A DNA stretch of 34,067 nt, from the NCBI RefSeq assembly GCF_030689645.1, contig NZ_JAUYFU010000065.1:1-34067 (forward strand), written 5' to 3'. Source of the DNA: Humidesulfovibrio sp. (GTDB lineage Bacteria > Desulfobacterota > Desulfovibrionia > Desulfovibrionales > Desulfovibrionaceae). Below, one piece after another: positions 1-8,501 of the stretch. The notes under the pieces are model-generated. The model was not told where the DNA came from, searched no databases, and saw nothing but the letters and a program-made list of their open reading frames with translations. Each line of letters opens with the position of its first letter. Within the stretch, counting starts at the first letter, position 1. A program made the position numbers and the translations under genes.

Positions 1-703
1 GACGGTTCTGGAGAGCGCCCAGGTTGGCGCGGATATTGTCCTTGGAGATGATGGCCTTGTCCAGAGCGGCCAAAGCCTTCTGCGCCAACTGCTGTGTGGA
101 GATGGACTTGCCGTCGGCGCCCGTAGCAGCCAAGCCAACGCCCAGGGCGGAAGCAGTGGAGTTGTTGATGGACACGTAGTAGTAGTCTTCAGAAGAGTCG
201 TTGCTGGAGCCGAAGTGGACCTTCATGGGGCCGGTGGCCTTGAGGCCGGCGCCGTTGTGGCTGCTGCTGGTGCCGGAGATGTTGCCGTTCAGCAGGTGAA
301 TGCCGTTGAAGTCCGTGGCGTTGGCGATTCGGGTAATTTCCGAAGCCATGGCCTGGTACTCAGAGTCGATGATCAGGCGCTGGTCGGACGAGTAGGTGCC
401 CGTCGAGGCCTGCATGGCCAGTTCCTTCATGCGGATGAGCTTTTCGTCGATGACGCCCAGCGCTCCGTCAGCAGTCTGAATCATGGAGATGGCGTCGTTG
501 GCGTTACGAACGCCCTGGTTCAGGGACGCGATCTCTGCGCGCATGATCTCGCGGACGGCCAGACCGGCTGCGTCGTCGGCAGCGGAGTTCACGCGCAGAC
601 CGGAAGACAGGCGCTCGGTGGAGGTGGACAGCGCACCGTACGAAGACGAAAGGTTCCGAGCCACGTTGGCGGAAAGCAAGTTGTGGTTAATAGTGAGCGA
701 CAT
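1..703 (-). CDS. Flagellin, N-terminal part (runs off the window edge)
   Basis: Translating the minus strand from ATG at 703-701 gives 234 open codons with no stop before base 1, so the C-terminal part of the gene is missing. The N-terminus begins MSLTINHNLLSANVARNLSS and continues with the flagellin D0/D1 signature: TSTERLSSGLRVNSAADDA, then a GLAVREIMRAEI stretch and a helix with NQGVRNANDAISMIQTADG. Flagellin subunits are exported through the flagellar type III apparatus and polymerise into the filament. A strong ribosome site (AAGGAGGA, about 711-718) sits before the ATG and fixes the start. A sigma-28 promoter lies about 100 bases upstream. The central part (GTSSSHNGAGLKATG) is variable, as expected for the surface-exposed region. 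Family assignment is very secure; which flagellin paralogue it is cannot be told. Confidence 0.96.
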   Translation of the reverse strand, partial: MSLTINHNLLSANVARNLSSSYGALSTSTERLSSGLRVNSAADDAAGLAVREIMRAEIASLNQGVRNANDAISMIQTADGALGVIDEKLIRMKELAMQASTGTYSSDQRLIIDSEYQAMASEITRIANATDFNGIHLLNGNISGTSSSHNGAGLKATGPMKVHFGSSNDSSEDYYYVSINNSTASALGVGLAATGADGKSISTQQLAQKALAALDKAIISKDNIRANLGALQNR

Positions 704-1128
704 AACCATTTCCTCCTTGAAAGTTTTTTGGCGTCCTTGCCATTCGGTGGTCCTCGTCCTGGCGACATCGCCTGCGGGGCCAATCCGATTGTTGTTACGA
801 CTCCCTCATCGGCCTTCCACAACAAAACTTTAGACGATCTGAGATTATTCTCGCCCCTTCGCCTTTTTCTTCAGCGCCTCCGCCCAACCGCAATCACCCC
901 GCAACCAGCTTGCACAAGAAGGCATCAAAAAACCGCTCATCCATCCCAGCGCCAAGGAGGCGCAGGACCGGCAAAATTCATGCAAAAATGGTAGTTGCCG
1001 AGAACAACCCCGCCGCTGGCCTCCGCCATATGAGTGATGCGCCAAACTTCGCGCTCCTCGTCTGCTCCGGGCATTGCCAGGTCCGGCGCTCCCATGGCAT
1101 TGTCAGTGCCTTAGCCCATGGAGGAGCA
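704..1128. other. Divergent intergenic region between flagellin and the acyltransferase fusion gene
   Basis: This 425-base stretch carries the sigma-28 promoter of flagellin at 806-832 and the flagellin ribosome site. The frame of the downstream plus-strand gene stays open back to about 910. That extension (MHKKASKNRSS...) looks like neither a signal peptide nor a conserved N-terminus, and has no good ribosome site, so I treat it as non-coding. No convincing plus-strand promoter, terminator or RNA gene was seen. Confidence 0.6.
806..832 (-). promoter_or_regulatory. Sigma-28 (FliA) promoter of the flagellin gene
   Basis: On the minus strand the sequence reads TAAAGTTT (832-825), 11 bases, then GCCGATGA (813-806). 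The FliA consensus is TAAAGTTT-N11-GCCGATAA, so only one base differs and the spacing is exact. Transcription would start near 799, giving a leader of about 95 bases before the flagellin ATG at 703. Confidence 0.9.
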
Positions 1129-4100
1129 ATGATCCCAGGCCTCACGTCCGTTCTGACCAAGCGCCGCTTTTGGCCGCTGTTCATCGCCCAGTTCACGGGC
1201 GCGGCCAACGACAACATCTTCAAGAACGCGATGGCCATCCTCATCATCTACCGTCTGGGCGAGCAGTCCTCCCTGGCGCCCACCGTGCTGGTGAACCTTG
1301 CCGCAGGGCTGTTCATCTTGCCTTTTTTCCTGTTCTCGGCCACAGGCGGCATCATGGCCGACCGCTACGAGAAAAGCAGGCTGGTGCGTCTGCTGGCCAT
1401 TCTTGAGCTGATAACCGTCGCTCTTGGGGGCTGGGCGCTGCTTGCCCACAGCATTGCCGGCATGATGGGGGCGCTGTTTTTGCTGGGCGTGCTGGCGGCC
1501 TTTTTCGGACCCGTCAAATACGCCATCCTGCCAGAACTGCTGGACGTGGACGAGCTGGTGGTGGGCAACGCCCTGGTGGAAGCTGGAACATTCCTGGCCA
1601 TCTTGGCCGGAACCATAGCGGGCGGGGTGTTCATCCTGCGCGAGGACGGCGCGGCCATTGTGGCCATCCTGCTCATGGGCCTCACAACCCTCAGACTCCT
1701 GGCAAGCCTGCTGCTGCCGCCCGGTCGGCCAGGGAGCCCGCACGCTACCATCCGGGCGAATTTCCTCAAGGACACCTGCGAGGTGCTGGCCCTGCTGCGC
1801 GGTCGGCGGGTCATCGCCCTCTCGGCCCTGGGCGTGTCCTGGTTCTGGCTGGTTGGGGCCACGTATCTGGCCCAGTTCCCGGCCTTTGCCAAGGATGTGC
1901 TGCGCGGCGATGAACAGGCCGTCACCCTCATGCTTACCTTGTTCTCGGTGGGCATCGGCCTCGGCTCTGCGCTCTGCTCACGCCTTCTCAAGGGCGAGAT
2001 ATCGGCCCGGCACGTGCCTGCAGCCGCCCTCGCCATGTCGCTGTTCGCCTTTGATCTGTGGCTGGCCGGGACTTCCGTGGCCGCAAGCCACGCCGGCTCG
2101 GCCATCATGCCCCTGGCAGAACTGCTGCAAAGGCCGCAGGTGTGGCGCGTGCTGGCCGACCTGCTCCTCTTGGCCGTGGCGGGCGGCGTCTACATTGTGC
2201 CCCTGTACACCCTGCTCCAGGCCCGCAGCGACCCGGACATGCGCGCGCGCACCATCGCGGCCAACAACATCCTGAACGCGGCCTTCATGGTGTTTTCTGC
2301 CGCAGGCAGCGCCGCCCTGCTGGCGGCTGGCGCCACCATCAACGGACTGTTCCTCGCTGTGGCCGTGACTACGCTGGTCGTTGCCGCGGCAAGCTGCACC
2401 CTCCTGCCCGACACTGTGCTCAAGCGTTGCTTCGCCCTGATTCTGCGGATGCTCTTCCGGGTCGAGGTCCGGGGCCTGGAACATCTGGCCGCCGCTGGCC
2501 CCCGTGCCGTGGTGGTGGCCAACCACGTGTCGTTTCTGGACGCCCCGCTGGTGGCCGTATTCCTGCCCTCGAAACCCATCTTCGCGGTGCACACCCTTGT
2601 GGCCAAACTGTGGTGGGTGCGGCCCTTTCTCCGGCTGGTCAACGCCTACCCCATGGACCCGGCCAACCCGCTGGCGATAAAGAAGCTCATCCGCGCCGTG
2701 CAAGAGGGCGACGTCTGCGCCATCTTCCCAGAGGGCCGCATCACCGTCACCGGCGCGCTTATGAAGATCTACGCCGGGCCGGGGGTCATAGCCGACAAGG
2801 CCGACGCGCCCATAGTGCCCCTGCGCATAGACGGCGCGCAGTTCTCCAGAGCCTCGCGCATGAAGGGCAAGCTGCGCCTGCGCTGGCTGCCCAAGATCAC
2901 CCTGACCCTGCTGCCGCCGCAACGCCTGGCCGTCCCGGACGAGCTCAAAGGACGCGCGCGGCGCAAGGCCATTGGCCTGGCCCTCTACGACATCATGTCC
3001 CGCATGATGTTCGAGACCTCCCTGCACTCGCGCACGCTCTTCGAGGCCCTTCTGGACGCGGCGCGCATTCACGGGGCAGATGCCCAAGCCGTTGAGGACG
3101 CCACCCGCGTGCCTGTTACTTACGGACGGCTGGTGCTGGGCGCGCTGATCCTGGGCAGGCGCATCACTCAGGGGACCAAACCCGGCGAGGCCCTGGGCCT
3201 GCTGCTGCCCAACGCCAACGCCTCGGCTGTGAGCTTCTTTGGCGCGCAGGCTTATGGCCGGGTTCCGGCCATGCTGAATTTCACAGCCGGGCCGCGCAAC
3301 GTGCTGGCCGCCTGCGACGCGGCGCAGATCAGCACCGTTATCACCTCCCGCACCTTCATAGAAAAGGCCCGGCTCGAACCCCTGGCCGCCGCCCTGGAAG
3401 GCAAGGTCCGGGTGGTCTACCTGGAGGACGTGCGCGAACAGCTCTGCTTGGCCGACAAGCTCCGCGGCCTGGCCGCGCGCCTGTTTGCGGAACGGCTCTC
3501 CAGCAGCTTTGGCCGCAGGCCGGACGACCCGGCGGTGATCCTGTTCACCTCCGGCTCGGAAGGCCCGCCCAAGGGAGTGGTGCTGTCCCACGCCAACATC
3601 ATGGCCAACTGCCAGCAGCTGGCCTCCCGCGTGGCCTTCAGCCCTGCGGACCTCATCTTCAACGCCATGCCCATCTTCCATTCCTTCGGGCTCACGGGGG
3701 GGCTGTTGCTGCCTGTCCTTTCCGGCATCAAAACCTTCCTGTACCCCTCGCCCCTGCACTACCGCGTCGTTCCGGAAACCGTGTACGACATCAACGCCAC
3801 CATCATGTTCGGCACGGACACCTTCCTCTCAGGCTACGCCCGCATGGCCTCGCCCTACGATTTCTTCCAGCTCCGGCACATCTTCGCGGGGGCGGAGAAA
3901 GTGCGCGACGAGACCCGGCGCGTGTGGATGGAGACTTTCGGAGTGCGCATCATGGAAGGCTACGGCACCACCGAGACCTCGCCCGTGCTGGCTTTGAACA
4001 CGCCCATGCACTATCAGGCCGGAACCGTTGGCCGCCTGTTGCCCGGCGTCGAGCACCGCATGGAGCCCGTACCGGGCATCGATGAGGGCGGGCGGTTGTG

Positions 4101-4581
4101 GGTCAAGGGGCCGAACGTCATGCTGGGCTACCTGCGGGGCCAGCGCCCCGGCGTGCTGGAGCCGCCCGAGGACGGCTGGCACGACACCGGCGACATCGTG
4201 CACATTGACGAGCTGGGCTACCTGCGCATTCTGGACCGGGCCAAACGCTTCGCCAAGGTCGCGGGCGAGATGGTCTCTCTGACCAACGTGGAGAATGAGC
4301 TCTCCAGCCTGTGGCCGGGCCGCCGCCATGCAGTGGTCGCCCTGCCCGACGAGCAGAAGGGGCAGCAACTCCTTCTGGCAACCAACCAGCCCGGAGCCGC
4401 GCGCGCGGCCATACTCGCGCATTTCCGCGCCCAGGGGCTGGCCGAGCTTATGGTGCCGCGCGCGGTGCTGGTGCTGGACAACATTCCGGTGCTGGGCACA
4501 GGCAAAACCGATTACGTGGCCTTGCAGGCCCTCGCCGAGGAGCACATGCGCGCAAAGGCTGCGGCGGGCGCGGCGCGCTAG
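1129..4581 (+). CDS. aas: MFS transporter / phospholipid acyltransferase / acyl-ACP synthetase fusion (LplT-Aas type)
   Basis: An 1150-residue, three-part protein. Residues 1-420 form an MFS transporter of the LplT (lysophospholipid flippase) type, starting with a FIAQFTGAANDNIFKNA motif. Residues about 440-640 are a PlsC-type acyltransferase with NHVSFLD (465-471) and FPEGR (533-537). Residues about 670-1150 are an AMP-binding acyl-activating enzyme with the P-loop TSGSEGPPKG (807-816), GYGTTE (944-949) and DGWHDTGD (1015-1022). In E. coli LplT and Aas are separate proteins that import lysophospholipid across the inner membrane and reacylate it; the fusion probably does both. I chose ATG 1129 because GGAGGAG precedes it and the LplT-like sequence begins there. 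The function of the parts is well known; the joint activity is inferred. Confidence 0.92.
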   Translation: MIPGLTSVLTKRRFWPLFIAQFTGAANDNIFKNAMAILIIYRLGEQSSLAPTVLVNLAAGLFILPFFLFSATGGIMADRYEKSRLVRLLAILELITVALGGWALLAHSIAGMMGALFLLGVLAAFFGPVKYAILPELLDVDELVVGNALVEAGTFLAILAGTIAGGVFILREDGAAIVAILLMGLTTLRLLASLLLPPGRPGSPHATIRANFLKDTCEVLALLRGRRVIALSALGVSWFWLVGATYLAQFPAFAKDVLRGDEQAVTLMLTLFSVGIGLGSALCSRLLKGEISARHVPAAALAMSLFAFDLWLAGTSVAASHAGSAIMPLAELLQRPQVWRVLADLLLLAVAGGVYIVPLYTLLQARSDPDMRARTIAANNILNAAFMVFSAAGSAALLAAGATINGLFLAVAVTTLVVAAASCTLLPDTVLKRCFALILRMLFRVEVRGLEHLAAAGPRAVVVANHVSFLDAPLVAVFLPSKPIFAVHTLVAKLWWVRPFLRLVNAYPMDPANPLAIKKLIRAVQEGDVCAIFPEGRITVTGALMKIYAGPGVIADKADAPIVPLRIDGAQFSRASRMKGKLRLRWLPKITLTLLPPQRLAVPDELKGRARRKAIGLALYDIMSRMMFETSLHSRTLFEALLDAARIHGADAQAVEDATRVPVTYGRLVLGALILGRRITQGTKPGEALGLLLPNANASAVSFFGAQAYGRVPAMLNFTAGPRNVLAACDAAQISTVITSRTFIEKARLEPLAAALEGKVRVVYLEDVREQLCLADKLRGLAARLFAERLSSSFGRRPDDPAVILFTSGSEGPPKGVVLSHANIMANCQQLASRVAFSPADLIFNAMPIFHSFGLTGGLLLPVLSGIKTFLYPSPLHYRVVPETVYDINATIMFGTDTFLSGYARMASPYDFFQLRHIFAGAEKVRDETRRVWMETFGVRIMEGYGTTETSPVLALNTPMHYQAGTVGRLLPGVEHRMEPVPGIDEGGRLWVKGPNVMLGYLRGQRPGVLEPPEDGWHDTGDIVHIDELGYLRILDRAKRFAKVAGEMVSLTNVENELSSLWPGRRHAVVALPDEQKGQQLLLATNQPGAARAAILAHFRAQGLAELMVPRAVLVLDNIPVLGTGKTDYVALQALAEEHMRAKAAAGAAR

Positions 4582-4679
4582 CCCGACAACCGGCGTCAAA
4601 GCAGCCCTTGAGGCCGGGCCGACCTTGGGCTATGGTCTGACTATCCGTGAGCGGCAGCCGCTGGCGACAGGGAGGAAGA

Positions 4680-5201
4680 ATGACAGATTTCATCCACCAC
4701 GAATTTCTGGTGAAAGACCCGGACAAAACCGCCACCATCAGTCACAACGGACCGGCGCAGAAACCCGCCATGCCCGGAGGCGGCGTCCTTTATATCATAG
4801 GCCTGCCCGGCAGCGGCAAGACCACGGTGGCCGCGCATCTGGCCCAGGCTCTGGGCTGTGCGGCGCATCTGCTGCCGCTGGAGGGAGCGGACGAGGCCCT
4901 GAGCGCCATACTGGCCCAAGCTCCTGCCGTGGTGGAGGTGCCGCACAAGCTGCTCACCAGCGAGGCCCTGCGCCAGCGCCTAAGCCAGACGGGACGCGTG
5001 CTGTACCTCATGGCCGGAGTCGAGGCCATTGCGGCGCGCCAGGCTCAAACGCCCGAAGAAGAAGCCCTGCTTCGCGAACGCCTGGGCCGCCAGCGCACCG
5101 CTTATGAGCCCTGGTTCATGCAGATGCTGCACCTGCTGGCACCGGCGGACGGCCCTCTCGACCAGGTGCTGGCCGACGCAGTGGAGCGCGTGCGCATGTA
5201 G
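4680..5201 (+). CDS. P-loop nucleotide kinase-like protein (shikimate/adenylylsulfate kinase fold)
   Basis: A 173-residue soluble protein with a clear Walker A motif GLPGSGKT (41-48) preceded by the hydrophobic strand VLYII. The size and motif fit small P-loop kinases such as shikimate or gluconate kinase, and a helical segment rich in R and E (RQAQTPEEEALLRERLGRQR) resembles the LID/substrate region of shikimate kinases. An unusual 30-residue tail before the P-loop (MTDFIHHEFLVKDPDKTATI) is not part of the kinase core. The ATG at 4680 follows GGAGGA at the expected distance; an upstream in-frame ATG at 4647 lacks one. It lies 98 bases after aas and 38 bases before thyX, so co-transcription is likely. 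The substrate cannot be told from the sequence. Confidence 0.75.
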   Translation: MTDFIHHEFLVKDPDKTATISHNGPAQKPAMPGGGVLYIIGLPGSGKTTVAAHLAQALGCAAHLLPLEGADEALSAILAQAPAVVEVPHKLLTSEALRQRLSQTGRVLYLMAGVEAIAARQAQTPEEEALLRERLGRQRTAYEPWFMQMLHLLAPADGPLDQVLADAVERVRM

Positions 5202-5239
5202 CGCTCGCCTGGCACACACAAAACATCACCGGAGCGCAC

Positions 5240-5995
5240 ATGCCCGTCTCGCCCCTTTCCGTGGAACTTCTGGCCGTAACGCCCAACGCCCTGTCCCTCA
5301 TCTATTCCGCCTTCCGGCAGTGCTACCATGCCGGTTTCGTGGCCGACATGTGGCCCAGGCTGCTTTCCGGAGCGGTAGACCGCGAGGTCCAGGCGGACTT
5401 TGTGCGCAAGGTGCTGGAGAGCGGCCACGACAGCCCGGTGGAGCACGCCAGCTTCACATTCGCCGTGGCGGGCATCTCGCGGGCCTGCTCGCACCAGATC
5501 GTGCGCCACCGCATCGCCTCTTACTCTCAACAGAGCCAGCGCTACGTCGACGCCTCGGACATGGACTACGTGCTGCCCCCGGCCATCGCCAGGATTCCTG
5601 AAGCCAAGGCGCGCTTCGAGGCCTTCATGTCCGAGGTGGGCAACGCCTACCGCGACCTGAAGGACATCCTTGAAGCCCACGGGCGCAAGGACAAGGCCAA
5701 GGAGGACGCGCGCTTCGTGCTGCCCCAGGCGGCGGAGACCAAGATCGTCATCACCATGAACTGCCGCGCGCTTCTGCACTTCTTCCACCTGCGCTGCTGC
5801 ATGCGCGCCCAGTGGGAAATCCGCGCCCTGGCCGACGCCATGCTGACCCACTGCAAGCAGGAGCTGCCAGCCATCTTCGCCACAGCCGGAGCCAAATGCG
5901 AGTCGCTGGGCTACTGCCCGGAGTCCACACGCTTCGCCTGCGGCCGCTATCCCACCCGCGAACAGCTGTTCCAGCCCGGCGACGGGGAAGCCTGA
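5240..5995 (+). CDS. thyX: Flavin-dependent thymidylate synthase ThyX
   Basis: 251 residues. ThyX makes dTMP from dUMP using methylene-tetrahydrofolate as carbon donor and FAD/NADPH for reduction, so no dihydrofolate is released. The ThyX signature RHRxxSxxxxSxR is present as RHRIASYSQQSQR (89-101). SPVEHASFTF before it and CRALLHFFHLR after it are further conserved blocks. The ATG at 5240 is preceded by GGAG at 5231-5234. The gene sits between the P-loop protein and htpX with short gaps. Its presence suggests, but does not prove, that classical ThyA is absent from this genome. Confidence 0.96.
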   Translation: MPVSPLSVELLAVTPNALSLIYSAFRQCYHAGFVADMWPRLLSGAVDREVQADFVRKVLESGHDSPVEHASFTFAVAGISRACSHQIVRHRIASYSQQSQRYVDASDMDYVLPPAIARIPEAKARFEAFMSEVGNAYRDLKDILEAHGRKDKAKEDARFVLPQAAETKIVITMNCRALLHFFHLRCCMRAQWEIRALADAMLTHCKQELPAIFATAGAKCESLGYCPESTRFACGRYPTREQLFQPGDGEA

Positions 5996-6033
5996 CCAGC
6001 AGCGCATTGACTGCGCCCGTTCGCGCCTTACTT

Positions 6034-6057
6034 TTGCGGGATACAATTCGCCCGCAA
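6034..6057. promoter_or_regulatory. Inverted repeat around a TACAAT box before htpX
   Basis: Perfect 7-base arms TTGCGGG (6034-6040) and CCCGCAA (6051-6057) surround a 10-base centre holding TACAAT (6042-6047), which resembles a -10 box. No good -35 element stands 16-18 bases upstream. The htpX ribosome site GGGAGGA starts only three bases after the right arm. It could be an operator over a promoter, or a hairpin in the leader that limits htpX translation. I cannot decide between these. Confidence 0.4.
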
Positions 6058-6071
6058 CCGGGAGGACTTCC

Positions 6072-6932
6072 ATGACAAGCCAACTGAAGACACTCTTTCT
6101 GCTGGCCCTGCTCACGGGCATCATCCTGCTCCTGGGCCAGGCCCTGGGCGGACGCGGCGGTCTCGTCATCGCCCTGGTGCTGGCCCTGGTCATGAACTTC
6201 GTCAGCTACTGGTGGTCGGACAAAATCGTGCTGTCCATGTACCGCGCGCAGGAGCTTTCGCCCACGGACGGCCCCTGGCTGCACTCCATGGTGGAGGAGC
6301 TGGCCAGAAACGCGGGCATCCCCAAGCCGCGCATCTGCCTCATCCCCCAGGACGCGCCCAACGCCTTCGCTACGGGCCGCAACCCGGACAACGCCGTGGT
6401 GGCCGTGACCCAGGGCATCATGCAAGTCCTCTCGCCCGAGGAACTGCGCGGCGTGCTGGCCCACGAGATCGCTCACATCGCCAACCGCGACATACTGATC
6501 CAGAGCGTCGCCGCCGTGCTGGGCGCGGCCATCATGAGCATCGCCCATATGCTCCAGTGGGGGGCCATCTTCGGCATGGGGCGCAGGGATGATGAGGAAG
6601 GCGGCGGCGGGGCGCTGGGCGCCATCGCCCTGGCCATCATCGCGCCCATGGCGGCCATGCTCATCCAGATGGCCATATCCCGCTCGCGCGAGTACCTGGC
6701 CGACGAGACCGGCGCACGCATCTCCGGCCGCCCTCTGGACCTCGCCAGCGCCTTGGGCAGGCTGGACGCAGCCTCGCGCCAGATCCCCCTGCACGGCAAC
6801 CCCGTGGCCGAGAACCTGTTCATCGTAAACCCATTCACCGGGGCCGACGTGGCCAACCTCTTCAGCACCCACCCGCCCATCCCGGAGCGCATCGCGCGGC
6901 TGCGGGAGCTTTCGCGGCAGCGGGGCTCTTAG
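6072..6932 (+). CDS. htpX: Membrane zinc metalloprotease HtpX
   Basis: 286 residues, the normal length for HtpX, an inner-membrane M48 protease that degrades misfolded membrane proteins with its active site in the cytoplasm. Two transmembrane helices lie at about 5-26 and 30-48. The zinc motif HEIAH is at 131-135, with the third ligand expected at E207 in REYLADE. A second hydrophobic pair is near 150-200. RATGRNPDNAVVAVT-like sequence before the active site is typical. The start at 6072 follows GGGAGGA. The next gene begins one base after the htpX stop, so the two proteases are surely co-transcribed and probably translationally coupled, which makes sense for envelope stress. Confidence 0.95.
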   Translation: MTSQLKTLFLLALLTGIILLLGQALGGRGGLVIALVLALVMNFVSYWWSDKIVLSMYRAQELSPTDGPWLHSMVEELARNAGIPKPRICLIPQDAPNAFATGRNPDNAVVAVTQGIMQVLSPEELRGVLAHEIAHIANRDILIQSVAAVLGAAIMSIAHMLQWGAIFGMGRRDDEEGGGGALGAIALAIIAPMAAMLIQMAISRSREYLADETGARISGRPLDLASALGRLDAASRQIPLHGNPVAENLFIVNPFTGADVANLFSTHPPIPERIARLRELSRQRGS

Positions 6933-6933
6933 C

Positions 6934-8385
6934 ATGCGGCGAAGCGCACCAATTCTTCTTGCGGCGCTGCTGGCCGCCTGCATGCTTTGGCCCGCGCCCG
7001 GCATGGCCCAGCGCCGCGCAGCCGCCCCGGTTCAGCCCATGGCGAGCCCCCACGACTTCGCAGACGCTTCTGCCGCCGCAGATCCGCGACGCACCCCGGT
7101 GGTGCGCGTGGTGCAGGAGACCAGCCCGGCGGTGGTCAGCATCATCAGCGCCCGCGAGGTGAAGGCCCCGTTTGCGGGCGAGTCGCTGCTGCAGCGCTTC
7201 TTCGGCGAAGCCCAGGCCCCGGGCCAGGCTCCGCCCCCCAAGTCAAAAACCGCCCAGAACCTCGGCTCCGGCGTCATCATCGATGGCCGCAAGGGCTATG
7301 TCCTCACCAACGCCCACGTCATCACCGGGGCCACGCAGATCACCGCCCGGCTGCAGGATGGCCGCGAGTTCACGGCGATGCTCCAGGGCGCGGATCAGGA
7401 CATGGACCTGGCCGTGCTGCGCCTCGACGTGCCGAAGGACGGCCCGCCCCTGCCCCAGGTGCGCATGGGAGATTCCGCCGAGCTCATGATTGGCGAGCCG
7501 GTCATCGCCATCGGCAACCCCTACGGCCTTTCGCACACTGTGACCACAGGCGTCGTTTCAGCCCTGGACCGATCCATGAATACGGGCCAGCAGACCATCG
7601 CTGGCCTCATCCAGACGGACGCAGCCATCAACCCCGGCAACTCCGGCGGGCCGCTTCTGAACATTCTGGGCCAGGTGGTTGGCATCAACGCCGCGGTCTA
7701 CGCCAAGGGCGGCGGCCTGGGCTTCGCCATCCCCATCAACAAGGCCAAGAGCGTGCTGGATGAGCTCATCACCACGGGCCGCGTTGCGCACATCTGGCTG
7801 GGCCTGCTCGGCGAGAACATGACCCCGGACCAGGCGGCCTTCTACGGCCTGCCCCGGCCCGGCGGCATGGTGGTGACGGACGTATTCCCAGACACCCCGG
7901 CAGAAAAGGCCGGCATCCGGCCCGGCGACGCCCTGCTGGCCATGGGCGGGCAGAAGGTGCAGAGCAAAGGGCAGTTCTTGGGGCTGCTCTTGAGTTATTC
8001 CCGCGGCGACACCCTGGCCGTGCTTTTAAGCCGCGCCGGCCAGCAGTTCCAGGTGCAGATGCGCCCACAAGTGCTGGAGCGCGATGCAGGGCTGGGGCTC
8101 ATCAGCTGGCGCTGGGGCTTCACCCCGACCTTCGCTGGTTCGCGGCCGCCCGGCCAGGCGCAGCCCTCGCCGCCGCCAGGGGTGGGCGTGGCCGCAGTGC
8201 GAGCCGAAGGCCCGGCCACGCGGCTGGGCATCAAACCAGGCGACGTCATTCTGCAGATCGGCAGCCTGCGCACGGCCACCGAGGCGGACCTGCTTACGGC
8301 CTTCTACCGCTATCAGATGCACAACCAGCTGATTTTGAGCGTGCAGCGCGGCGCGCATGTATACACCGTGCGCATGAAAATCTGA
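6934..8385 (+). CDS. HtrA/DegP-family periplasmic serine protease with two PDZ domains
   Basis: 483 residues. After an export signal (hydrophobic segment 6-22, Ala-Met-Ala before Gln26) comes a trypsin-like domain with the catalytic triad H128 (TNAHV), D158 (DMDLAVLRLD) and S237 (GNSGGPL), then GLGFAIPINKAK, which marks the end of the protease domain. PDZ1 covers about 290-375 and PDZ2 about 400-483. This matches DegP/DegQ, which degrade or refold damaged periplasmic proteins. The signal also contains LAAC at 13-16, which fits a lipoprotein box, so the protein might instead be a lipoprotein; which signal peptidase acts is open. The stop of htpX is one base upstream and no separate ribosome site is visible beyond the end of htpX. 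Confidence 0.93.
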   Translation: MRRSAPILLAALLAACMLWPAPGMAQRRAAAPVQPMASPHDFADASAAADPRRTPVVRVVQETSPAVVSIISAREVKAPFAGESLLQRFFGEAQAPGQAPPPKSKTAQNLGSGVIIDGRKGYVLTNAHVITGATQITARLQDGREFTAMLQGADQDMDLAVLRLDVPKDGPPLPQVRMGDSAELMIGEPVIAIGNPYGLSHTVTTGVVSALDRSMNTGQQTIAGLIQTDAAINPGNSGGPLLNILGQVVGINAAVYAKGGGLGFAIPINKAKSVLDELITTGRVAHIWLGLLGENMTPDQAAFYGLPRPGGMVVTDVFPDTPAEKAGIRPGDALLAMGGQKVQSKGQFLGLLLSYSRGDTLAVLLSRAGQQFQVQMRPQVLERDAGLGLISWRWGFTPTFAGSRPPGQAQPSPPPGVGVAAVRAEGPATRLGIKPGDVILQIGSLRTATEADLLTAFYRYQMHNQLILSVQRGAHVYTVRMKI

Positions 8386-8431
8386 CCCGCGCACTTGAGC
8401 GCCCTTTCGCTGAGCTGACCGCACAACGCCA

Positions 8432-8471
8432 AAAAGCCGACCGCCCCGCAATCGCAGGATGGTCGGCTTTT
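8432..8471. terminator. Bidirectional rho-independent terminator between convergent genes
   Basis: AAAAGCCGACC at 8432-8442 pairs perfectly with GGTCGGCTTTT at 8461-8471, leaving an 18-base loop. The arms give T-runs on both strands, so it can end the htrA-like transcript from the left and the EF-hand gene transcript from the right. Confidence 0.85.
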
Positions 8472-8501
8472 CTGTCTGCGCGGCGCTTGCGCCGCTTCGG
8501 C

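Noticed and set aside
910-1128. Upstream extension of the LplT-Aas reading frame
   Set aside because: No good ribosome site, and the residues do not look like a family N-terminus. ATG 1129 with GGAGGAG is better.
1978-3759. Long antisense frame within the LplT-Aas gene
   Set aside because: It is the shadow of a high-GC coding frame; its residues have no recognisable domain.
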